Positions 1 to 7,248 of a DNA stretch of 64,000 bases are shown piece by piece. Location: NCBI RefSeq assembly GCF_027111335.1, contig NZ_CP114288.1:2790001-2854000 (forward strand). The letters are read 5' to 3'. This stretch comes from Flavobacterium aquiphilum (GTDB taxonomy: Bacteria > Bacteroidota > Bacteroidia > Flavobacteriales > Flavobacteriaceae). The notes below the pieces were generated by a model. The model was not told the origin of the DNA, made no database searches, and saw only the letters and a program-made list of their open reading frames with translations. Positions within the stretch are counted from its first letter, which is position 1; each line of letters opens with the position of its first letter. Position numbers and translations under genes: made by a program.

Positions 1-1865
1 TTAATCAAGTATTCTAATGCGTTTTGTCGGGTTGTGGCTTCGTAATTTGGAGAAGAATAGCTAATCAATTCGTCAAGACAAGTTTCTTTGTTAGCATTAT
101 AATCTGGTGTTGAAATTGCCAATGACAACCAAAGAATGCGAAGATTAAAATCATTGAATCCAATCCAATCTTTTGTTTTTTCTAAATAATCCACTCTTTT
201 ATCTTTAAAGTTATTCCATAAATAAAAGAGTGCCAACTCTTGTGTTTGATAGGATTTGTCGTCCAACAATGTTTCATATTCGGTTCTAAATTCTTCTGGA
301 ATTTTTTGTAGGGTACTGGCAACGGCTTGGCGAACCTGAATGTTTTTTGTGTTAAGCGCCAATTGCAATAATTGTTTTTTGTCTTCGAATTTTTCTTTCG
401 TCAATTGCCCAATAATGGATTCTTTTACAGAAGAATATACATCAGATTGCAATGTTTTTTCGAAAAAAACATACTTCTCAGCCAATGGTTTGTTTCTGTA
501 TTTGTTAACTTCAAGCTGTATCTGCATTGATTTGTTTTTTGCTAATAAATCATTGGCTATATCACTGTTAAATGCGGATGATTCAAGCCAAATTTTACTG
601 AAGTTTTCTAAATCATAATTGGATACTTTTTTAATTTCATCAAAGAAATTCGATGTTGTTACGTTTTTATAGGCGTATTTTTTGAGGTAACTTTTTACAG
701 CTTTTTTGAACGCTTTCTCCCCTATTCCTTCTCTAAGAACATGCAGTGCCCAAGCTCCTTTTTGGTAAAAGCTCAACGAACTAGCCTTCGGATTTAGAAC
801 AGGAATTGTATCTGTTTTGGAAGCTTGTTTGAGTTGCATAGACGATTCGTATAATTTGGAGTAAAAATAATCTTCCCCATAAATTTCTTTTTCGGCCAAC
901 AAAGCATAATAGGTGGCAAAGCCTTCCTGCAACCAATGGTCTTTTCCGCTTTGTGCCGTTATCAAATCGCCAAACCATTGATGAGCCAACTCGTGGGCAT
1001 TGACATTGGTATAATTTCTGTCTTCAAAACCAATGGAATCGACTATATAACGAGTCATGAATAGTGTTGTGCTGGTGTTTTCCATACCGGCATACAAAAA
1101 CTCGGAAACAGGAACTTGCCGGTAGATTTTCCATGGGTACTTCACTCCTATTTCCTTTTCGAGATAGTCAAATATTTCTTTGGAGTAGCGATAAGTAGGT
1201 TCTAGTTTGGCAACATCTTTTGGATTCAGATACATTTCCAACGGAATTCCGGATTTGGATTTCTGAATATTTTTATCATATTTCCCGATGGAGAGTACCA
1301 ATAAATAAGAGCTCATTGGTTTTTGCATTTGGTAAGACCAATGAGTTATATTTTTATCTGTTATTTTGTTTTTTAAAACACCGTTGGACAAAACCTGATA
1401 TTTAGAATCGAACGCAATATCCATATTGAAAATCACTTTTTCGTTGACATCATCAAAACTCGGAAACCAATGACTGGTGTACTTTCCTTGCCCCTGTGTC
1501 CAAATTTCCATATTATCGGTTTCTTCAGAACCCACAAAATACATCGTTTGTTTGGGTTTGGCTTCGTATATAAACTGAACGGAATTTTTTCCTTTTTGGA
1601 ACGGATAAATCAAAAGTAATTCTTTTCCATTGGTAGTAAATGGAATACTTTTATGGTTCAGTTCCAATGCTGAAAATGTCATATTCTGCGCATCAATTTT
1701 GACTGTGTCAATGGGTTTCAACACTTCAAAAGTATAAATAACAGTTCCCGAAATACTTTTATCGTCAGGATTAATGGAGATAGAACCATTTGCAGTTTTA
1801 AAATCAACCGATTTGGTTTGTTGTGCCAATGCAAATGCGGATAGAAAGAGGAGAAAGTATTTCAT
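1..1865 (-). CDS. M1 family metallopeptidase (aminopeptidase N-like), 3' end cut by window
   Basis: Zinc aminopeptidase of the M1 family, probably exported. The start reads as a short signal peptide (MKYFLLFLSAFALAQ) followed by the beta-rich N-terminal domain. The GxMEN substrate-binding motif (GMENTS) and the zinc site HELAHQW lie near residues 270-300, with the downstream glutamate-containing stretch also present. The C-terminal half is helical. The frame is open to the window edge, so the C-terminus is missing. The ATG overlaps the stop of the upstream RAYT gene in an ATGA, suggesting translational coupling. The start is supported by the signal peptide directly after it. Family assignment is firm; the physiological substrate is not inferable. 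Confidence 0.9.
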   Translation of the reverse strand, partial: MKYFLLFLSAFALAQQTKSVDFKTANGSISINPDDKSISGTVIYTFEVLKPIDTVKIDAQNMTFSALELNHKSIPFTTNGKELLLIYPFQKGKNSVQFIYEAKPKQTMYFVGSEETDNMEIWTQGQGKYTSHWFPSFDDVNEKVIFNMDIAFDSKYQVLSNGVLKNKITDKNITHWSYQMQKPMSSYLLVLSIGKYDKNIQKSKSGIPLEMYLNPKDVAKLEPTYRYSKEIFDYLEKEIGVKYPWKIYRQVPVSEFLYAGMENTSTTLFMTRYIVDSIGFEDRNYTNVNAHELAHQWFGDLITAQSGKDHWLQEGFATYYALLAEKEIYGEDYFYSKLYESSMQLKQASKTDTIPVLNPKASSLSFYQKGAWALHVLREGIGEKAFKKAVKSYLKKYAYKNVTTSNFFDEIKKVSNYDLENFSKIWLESSAFNSDIANDLLAKNKSMQIQLEVNKYRNKPLAEKYVFFEKTLQSDVYSSVKESIIGQLTKEKFEDKKQLLQLALNTKNIQVRQAVASTLQKIPEEFRTEYETLLDDKSYQTQELALFYLWNNFKDKRVDYLEKTKDWIGFNDFNLRILWLSLAISTPDYNANKETCLDELISYSSPNYEATTRQNALEYLI

Positions 1866-2674
1866 TGTAGTTGTGGATTTATGGAATCATTTTCCCAATT
1901 TTTCGGATTGTTTTTAATGTAGTAATATATTTTGTCGAAAGAATCGTAATTCTGAATTATATGATCGTGATAATTGGATTGCCAAATGGAATCCGATTCG
2001 ATATTTCCCAGTGAATATTTTATCTGTTTGGTCGTTATTGATTTGAATACTGCAACAAATGATGAAATGGAATTTGGTCTTTTTATTAATAAATTCATTT
2101 TGGATCCATCCTTTTGTTGTGACGGATTATGTTGTGGGGTGTCATGTAGAGACGCACTGCAGTGCGTCTTTACATTGTGCATCCGTACCACATCGTTCGT
2201 TGATTTTATGTATGACAAATATGCATCATAGGAAACAAATGCCTTTACCAATTCAATATCGGTATCAATCGGCAGAATTCTTTTGGTAGAACAATTGAAT
2301 TTTGGAAATTGGTTTTGTGATTGGGATTTTGATTGTAGAGACGCACTGCAGTGCGTCTCTACAGGGTGGTTTTCAACATTATGATTTTCAACATTCTCTG
2401 TTGTCGATACAATTTCAATCAGTAAATGGATATGATTAGGCATAATTACCCAATTATGAAACAGCCATCGATCCCTAATTTCGATTGATTTCAATAATTC
2501 ATTTTTAATTATTTTGCCGTTATCGTTTAAAACCATTTTTTTGTTTACAATATCACCGAAAATACATTTTCGGTTTTGGGTAACCAATGTGATAAAATAA
2601 ATCGCTTTGCTGGAATAATCCCAATTCTTCAATCTGTTTGATTCCGTTCTGTATTTATTTTTGAATAAAGGCAT
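1862..2674 (-). CDS. REP-associated tyrosine transposase (RAYT, Y1/IS200-like) with in-frame REP insertions
   Basis: Single-strand HUH transposase-like protein. The metal-binding HxH sits in MPNHIHLLIEIV and the C-terminal Tyr helix in a stretch ending YYYIKNNPKNW. RAYT proteins of this type are usually nearer 180 residues; this one has 270 because a low-complexity insert of about 90 residues splits the domain. Inside the insert two short peptides, VETHCSASLQ and VKTHCSASLH, are translations of a 30-bp palindrome also present just upstream of the gene (2748-2785). The palindrome length is a multiple of three, so the frame survived. The gene overlaps the aminopeptidase start by 4 nt. Whether the enlarged protein is still active cannot be judged; both catalytic regions are intact by eye. 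Confidence 0.85.
   Translation of the reverse strand: MPLFKNKYRTESNRLKNWDYSSKAIYFITLVTQNRKCIFGDIVNKKMVLNDNGKIIKNELLKSIEIRDRWLFHNWVIMPNHIHLLIEIVSTTENVENHNVENHPVETHCSASLQSKSQSQNQFPKFNCSTKRILPIDTDIELVKAFVSYDAYLSYIKSTNDVVRMHNVKTHCSASLHDTPQHNPSQQKDGSKMNLLIKRPNSISSFVAVFKSITTKQIKYSLGNIESDSIWQSNYHDHIIQNYDSFDKIYYYIKNNPKNWENDSINPQLQ
2145..2174. repeat. REP-like 30-bp palindrome, copy inside RAYT gene
   Basis: Arms TGTAGAGACGCACTGC / AGTGCGTCTTTACA form a near-perfect inverted repeat with one mismatch. The copy lies in the coding frame of the RAYT gene and encodes part of VKTHCSASLH. Confidence 0.9.
2334..2363. repeat. REP-like 30-bp perfect palindrome inside RAYT gene
   Basis: Perfect palindrome with half-site TGTAGAGACGCACTG and its complement. 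It is in frame in the RAYT gene (VETHCSASLQ). The sequence type GTAGAGACGC...GCGTCTCTAC is, from memory, a widespread palindrome family in Bacteroidota and cyanobacteria. Confidence 0.9.
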
Positions 2675-2747
2675 GTATAATTTGTTATATATTCAAAGTT
2701 ACAAAGGTTTAACCAAAAATCGTATTAAATTTGTATTTGTACGTCAT

Positions 2748-2785
2748 TGTAGAGACGCACTGCTGCGTCTCTACAGTGCGTCTCT
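2748..2785. repeat. REP-like palindrome upstream of the RAYT gene and the Dph6-like gene
   Basis: Arms TGTAGAGACGCA and TGCGTCTCTACA around the loop CTGC, followed by a further half copy GTGCGTCTCT. It lies between the divergent RAYT gene (start 2674) and Dph6-like gene (ATG 2798), ending 12 nt before the latter, so it would sit in that gene's 5' untranslated region. Confidence 0.85.
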
Positions 2786-2797
2786 GCCAATACCAAT

Positions 2798-3577
2798 ATG
2801 AATACAATTACAGCCCAAAATAATTTAAAAATCCAACCATTGAAAAAGAAAGCCCTATTTAATTGGAGTAGTGGAAAAGATTCTGCTCTGGCACTGCACA
2901 AGATTCTGCAAAATAACGAATACGAAATTAATTGTTTGTTGACTATTGTAAACCAACAGTTCCAACGTATTTCGATGCATGGTGTTCGAGTGGAATTATT
3001 GGAACAACAGGCAAAAAGCATCGGTTTACCGCTCGAAATCATGCAAATTCCCGAGATGCCTACAATGGAAGTCTATGAAGCGGTTATGCAGACCACACTA
3101 TCCAAATTAAAGGAACAAGGCGTCACCCATTCTATTTTTGGGGACATTTTTCTAGAAGATTTACGCAAATACAGAGAAGATAAATTGGCTGAAATGAATT
3201 TTGAGGGCGTATTTCCGCTTTGGAAAATTCCGAGCCTTGATTTAATAAATGAATTCATAGCATTGGGATTCAAGACTATTGTGGTTTGTGTTAATGAACG
3301 GTTTTTGGATAAAAGTTTTGTAGGACGTGTCATCGATCAGGATTTTATCGATGATTTACCCGAAAATGTCGATGTATGCGGAGAAAACGGAGAATTTCAT
3401 ACCTTTACTTTTGATGGCCCTATTTTCTCCAAACCCATTTCATTTGAAGTTGGTGAAGTGGTTTATCGAAAATACGAAAAACCAAAAAATCAAGATTCGT
3501 CTGATACTGCCTGTGACACTTCAGCCTCGGATGCTTTTGACTTCGGATTTTGGTATTGCGATTTAGTCGAAAAATAA
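2798..3577 (+). CDS. Dph6-related ATP pyrophosphatase (diphthine--ammonia ligase family)
   Basis: Adenine-nucleotide alpha-hydrolase fold enzyme of the Dph6/MJ0570 family. The PP-loop SSGKDSALAL lies at residues 24-33. The family activates a carbonyl by adenylation; in eukaryotes and archaea Dph6 amidates diphthine on EF2. Bacteria lack diphthamide, so the bacterial substrate is unknown. The conserved tail NGEFHTFTFDGPIF is present at about residues 198-211. The last 30 residues look disordered. The start is chosen as the first ATG after the palindrome; a leader of about 18 residues precedes the first strand. It faces away from the RAYT gene and is followed after 34 nt by a small HExxH protein. 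Confidence 0.8.
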   Translation: MNTITAQNNLKIQPLKKKALFNWSSGKDSALALHKILQNNEYEINCLLTIVNQQFQRISMHGVRVELLEQQAKSIGLPLEIMQIPEMPTMEVYEAVMQTTLSKLKEQGVTHSIFGDIFLEDLRKYREDKLAEMNFEGVFPLWKIPSLDLINEFIALGFKTIVVCVNERFLDKSFVGRVIDQDFIDDLPENVDVCGENGEFHTFTFDGPIFSKPISFEVGEVVYRKYEKPKNQDSSDTACDTSASDAFDFGFWYCDLVEK

Positions 3578-3611
3578 GCATTCTTGAAAACCTATTGACC
3601 TAAAAATTGTT

Positions 3612-4121
3612 ATGGAAACCAAAAACCATAGTATCGAATTAGAAAAAGTTTTGCTTTTTTTGGACGAAATCGGAATTGAAATTATCGAAAAAGAATTGGA
3701 TGAAACCACTTTTTTGCCCGGTTTAGCTTTGGGAGCCAACAGCATTTATGTTGATTACCAAAGACTATTGTATCCAGGTGACCTTTTGCACGAAGCAGGA
3801 CATTTGGCCGTTACCACTGCATCCGAAAGAAAGCTTGTCGGAACCGAAGCGATGCCAAAAGAATGGCCTTCACAGGGTGACGAAATTGGAGCTATTTTAT
3901 GGTCGTATGCCGCTATTTGCCATTTGGAATTGCCTTTGGAATTTGTATTTCATCCCAACGGATATAAAAACTGTTCGGATTGGTTTATTTCAAATTTCAG
4001 CTGTGGAAAATATATTGGGTTGCCTTTATTGGAATGGCAAGGTTTGACTTTGAGTGAAGACACTGCCGTAAAAGAAGGAAAAAAAGCATTTCCGGTAATG
4101 CAAAAATGGTTAAGAGATTAA
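3612..4121 (+). CDS. Hypothetical protein with HExxH (putative zincin-like)
   Basis: 169-residue cytoplasmic protein with no signal peptide. The only motif seen is HEAGH at residues 60-64, preceded by a hydrophobic helix (RLLYPGDLL), the form of a zincin metal-binding site. The rest is helical with a Trp-rich C-terminal half. A third zinc ligand is not obvious; His/Glu candidates occur at residues 103-130. It lies 3 nt before the next gene, so both are probably co-transcribed. I do not recognise a named family with certainty. It could be a non-proteolytic metal-binding protein. Confidence 0.7.
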   Translation: METKNHSIELEKVLLFLDEIGIEIIEKELDETTFLPGLALGANSIYVDYQRLLYPGDLLHEAGHLAVTTASERKLVGTEAMPKEWPSQGDEIGAILWSYAAICHLELPLEFVFHPNGYKNCSDWFISNFSCGKYIGLPLLEWQGLTLSEDTAVKEGKKAFPVMQKWLRD

Positions 4122-4124
4122 GTT

Positions 4125-4814
4125 ATGGAAGAATTAGTACGCACTATAAAATTCCCAGTCACTTTTGACACTGAACGTCTGAAAGCGGATGTGCAAAAAG
4201 TTGTAAAGCAGAATTGGACAGACCATTACAATACGAATGACTATTCGGGCAAATGGATCTCGATTGCCCTGATGTCAAAGAGCGGAAAATCAAATGACAT
4301 ATATGCTCTTCCAAAGAGCGAAAAGCCTATTACAAATACTGAAATTTTGGATTCCTGTGATTATTTCAAAACAGTTTTGGATGGATTCCAATTTGAAAAA
4401 ACGGCGGTTCGACTATTGCAATTGTCCGTTGGTGCCGAAGTTAAGCCACACAGTGACCATTGCTTGGGTTATGAAGACGGATTTTTCAGACTGCATATTC
4501 CAATTATCACTAATAACGGAGTGGAATTCATTTTGGATGGCAACCGCGTTATAATGAACGAAGGCGAGTGTTGGTATATCGATGCCAATTTTATTCATTC
4601 GGTGGCCAATAGAGGGACTAATGACCGCATACATTTGGTCATTGACGGCATTCGAAATGAGTGGACAGACCGGCTCTTTTTTGCGGAAGCGAACCCCAAT
4701 CAATTCATCAAACCCAAACCTGTTATGAGCGAAGAGCAAAAACAACTTATGATAGCCGAATTACAGCGTATGAATTCTGCCGTGGCCAATGATTTGATTA
4801 AAGAAATGGAATAG
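4125..4814 (+). CDS. Aspartyl/asparaginyl beta-hydroxylase-like 2-oxoglutarate dioxygenase
   Basis: Double-stranded beta-helix protein of the Asp/Asn beta-hydroxylase family (Fe(II)/2-oxoglutarate oxygenases, including proline and arginine hydroxylases). Candidate iron ligands are H109 and D111 (VKPHSDH) with H158 (NFIHSVAN). R168-H170 in DRIHLVID fits the 2-oxoglutarate-binding strand. The N-terminal 90 residues and C-terminal 40 are family-specific and do not identify a substrate. It follows the HExxH gene by 3 nt and converges on the carbamoyltransferase gene with 2 nt between them. The role may be small-molecule or amino-acid hydroxylation; this is inference. Confidence 0.75.
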   Translation: MEELVRTIKFPVTFDTERLKADVQKVVKQNWTDHYNTNDYSGKWISIALMSKSGKSNDIYALPKSEKPITNTEILDSCDYFKTVLDGFQFEKTAVRLLQLSVGAEVKPHSDHCLGYEDGFFRLHIPIITNNGVEFILDGNRVIMNEGECWYIDANFIHSVANRGTNDRIHLVIDGIRNEWTDRLFFAEANPNQFIKPKPVMSEEQKQLMIAELQRMNSAVANDLIKEME

Positions 4815-4816
4815 TT

Positions 4817-6517
4817 CTAACCTTTTTCGACAACAATATTCTCAAGAACCAAAATATCCAAAGCTGAAATTCCAAATAGATAGAGTGCTTCTTCGGGAGT
4901 TTCAACGATAGGCATCCCTTTTTTATTCAAACTAGTATTGAGCAGCACAGCAATACCGCTTTGTCTTTCAAATTCTTTCAATAACTTAAAAAATCGCGGA
5001 TTCCATGTTTCTTCAACGGTTTGAACCCGAGCCGATCCGTCACAATGTGTCACATTGATCAATTGGTTAAGATACTCAGGACGCGTTTTATCGACCAATA
5101 TCATATAAGGGCTGTTTCTTCCGGATTCAAAATAATCTTGTACTTTTTCTTTTAAAACCGCAGGTGCAAATGGACGAAAATCTTCCCTGAATTTAATATC
5201 CCGATTGATGTGCAGTTTCATCCCATCGACTGACGGATGAGCCAAAATACTTCTTCTGCCCAATGAACGGGGTCCGAATTCAGCACCCGATTGAAACCAC
5301 CCCATTGTTTTCCCCTCATGTAATTTTTTGGCACAATAGGACATCAAATCCTCTTCATTTTCAAATTTCTTCTGATTATAAGCTGAATTAACTTCTTTTT
5401 TGAGAGCTTCTTCTATTTCTTTTTCGCTATATTGCTTTCCGAAACAGGTACTTCCGTCGTGAAGAACTTTTGGCATATTTAAATACTCCAACCAACCGTA
5501 ATAAGCACAGCCCAACGCAAGGCCGTTATCACCTGCGGCCGGTTCAAAATAAATAGTTTCTGCTATTTGTGCGTCTTCGAGTTTTGCATTGGCAACTGCA
5601 TTCAGCGCAACTCCGCCGGTGTAACATAGATTTTTATGCGGAAATTGCTCTAATCTGTTTGTAATGCAAGTAATAACCGCCTTTTCTACCTGTTCCTGCG
5701 CCCACTTTGCCACATTGGCGTAATAGGAAAAATGTTCCTTAAAATATTCGTATCCTTTTGAAGGATTTGTAAAATGTTTTTTCCAATCATCTTTTACCAA
5801 TACACATCCTGATTGAAACTCAAAAGCATCAAAATCAAAATCTTTGGCATTGCCAAAAGGTGCCAAGCCCATCAATTTCCCCACATCATCCATATCCCCA
5901 AAGACATAATGGCTTACTGCCGCATAAAATCCGCCTATGGAATGCTGCGTGGTGGGCAACTTCAATCCATTGTCTGAAGTCTGAGACATTGGACTAAAAT
6001 CTTTGAGTAATGGGCTGAGTTTTTGACCGTCAAAATGATAAAAACTATCTTTCTCACACAACATTTGCATTTCGTTTAAAAAATTAGGATTTATGTACTC
6101 TTTCTGTTCAGGATGCATACTCAAAAACTGATCTAATGGACTACCACAACCGTCAATTACCATCACGGCACATTCAGAAAAAGGGGAAGTTCCCACAGCA
6201 CTATAAGCATGTGCCAAATGGTGCGAAATATTGACAATCTTCGGAAAATCGGTGTTTGCAAAAATTCTTTCCCCCCTAAATTGATTTCGGTCGGGAATAT
6301 CAAAATTAGCACATTGAACCACCAATGCGACATCACTAAGTGCTATTCCTTCAGCATCCAAACAATATTGAATTGCCAAAGTATCGTTGCCTCCATCGTG
6401 CTTTTTTCTGCTGATTCGCTCTTTTTCGATACCTACACAAACACGACCGTTTTTTAATAGTACGGCTGATCCGTTATGCGAAAGTCCTGTTCCTAATACG
6501 TAAATGGGTGGGGTCAT
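4817..6517 (-). CDS. Carbamoyltransferase, NodU/CmcH/TobZ family
   Basis: O-carbamoyltransferase of the NodU/TobZ type. The N-terminal ASKHA-like Kae1 domain opens with LGTGLSHNGSAVLL and carries the HHLAHAYSA motif near residue 110 that binds metal/nucleotide in TobZ. The C-terminal YrdC-like domain has GRMxF-like elements replaced by GWFQSGAEFGPRSLGRRSIL around residues 405-425, typical of the family. Family members transfer carbamoyl from carbamoyl phosphate, via carbamoyl-AMP, to sugars or antibiotics. Length (566) is normal. The gene is followed downstream by the convergent dioxygenase and preceded by the DUF1697 gene 12 nt away. The acceptor is unknown. Confidence 0.88.
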   Translation of the reverse strand: MTPPIYVLGTGLSHNGSAVLLKNGRVCVGIEKERISRKKHDGGNDTLAIQYCLDAEGIALSDVALVVQCANFDIPDRNQFRGERIFANTDFPKIVNISHHLAHAYSAVGTSPFSECAVMVIDGCGSPLDQFLSMHPEQKEYINPNFLNEMQMLCEKDSFYHFDGQKLSPLLKDFSPMSQTSDNGLKLPTTQHSIGGFYAAVSHYVFGDMDDVGKLMGLAPFGNAKDFDFDAFEFQSGCVLVKDDWKKHFTNPSKGYEYFKEHFSYYANVAKWAQEQVEKAVITCITNRLEQFPHKNLCYTGGVALNAVANAKLEDAQIAETIYFEPAAGDNGLALGCAYYGWLEYLNMPKVLHDGSTCFGKQYSEKEIEEALKKEVNSAYNQKKFENEEDLMSYCAKKLHEGKTMGWFQSGAEFGPRSLGRRSILAHPSVDGMKLHINRDIKFREDFRPFAPAVLKEKVQDYFESGRNSPYMILVDKTRPEYLNQLINVTHCDGSARVQTVEETWNPRFFKLLKEFERQSGIAVLLNTSLNKKGMPIVETPEEALYLFGISALDILVLENIVVEKG

Positions 6518-6529
6518 TAAATAGCGTTA

Positions 6530-7075
6530 TTATCGTTCTTCATACATTTTCAGCAACTGCGTCACGGTATTCCAATTTCGGATGGTGGCTGTAACATTCA
6601 GTTTTTTCTCGATATATTTTTGGTCAAATCGTGTTTTTCCAGCTCCTACAGCATATTTAATATAGATTCTGCTTTCGTCAATACTCGCTTCGTCGGGTTT
6701 TACCTGACTCATTTTTAAATCATTTATGCTTTCGCTTCGTTGCGGTATAGAGAGAAAAGCGACATATATTTTTTTGATATCCAACTCTTTCTCTTTCAAA
6801 AAAGGATTATTCTTGAAACAGCTTTCTAAGTCTGATTTGCCAATGACAACTGTTGGGACTTCGTGACCAAAAACCTTGAAAATTTCCTGTTTGATTTTGA
6901 AACCAACCGCAGCGGCATTTTCTTCCTCGGTATCCACAAAAACATTTCCGGATTGAATATAGGTTTGCACATTTTGAAAACCGATGTTCTCCAAAGCTGC
7001 TTTCAAGGCATCCATTTTTATCATATTGTGGCCGGAAACGTTGATGCCACGGAGTAATGCTAAATGAGTTGTCAT
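6530..7075 (-). CDS. DUF1697 domain-containing protein
   Basis: 181-residue protein of the DUF1697 family, recognised by the opening TTHLALLRGINVSGHNMIKM and the following NVQTYIQSGNVFVDT. The family is widespread and uncharacterised, with an alpha/beta fold. No signal peptide or membrane segment is present. It ends 12 nt before the carbamoyltransferase and probably shares its transcript. The ATG start is directly followed by the conserved family N-terminus, so the start is secure. Confidence 0.88.
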   Translation of the reverse strand: MTTHLALLRGINVSGHNMIKMDALKAALENIGFQNVQTYIQSGNVFVDTEEENAAAVGFKIKQEIFKVFGHEVPTVVIGKSDLESCFKNNPFLKEKELDIKKIYVAFLSIPQRSESINDLKMSQVKPDEASIDESRIYIKYAVGAGKTRFDQKYIEKKLNVTATIRNWNTVTQLLKMYEER

Positions 7076-7248
7076 TTTTTATAAAATTTTGTTTTGCTAA
7101 AGTAAAGGGAATTAAGGGAATTTCCTATAGCAATATCCATTTCCAAATTTCCCAACAAAAAACTATCTTCGCATTGCAAAAAGAGAAAAGAATATAGAAT
7201 AAAGAGTCTAGACTTTATAAATCTAAAATCTGCAATCTAAAATAAATA

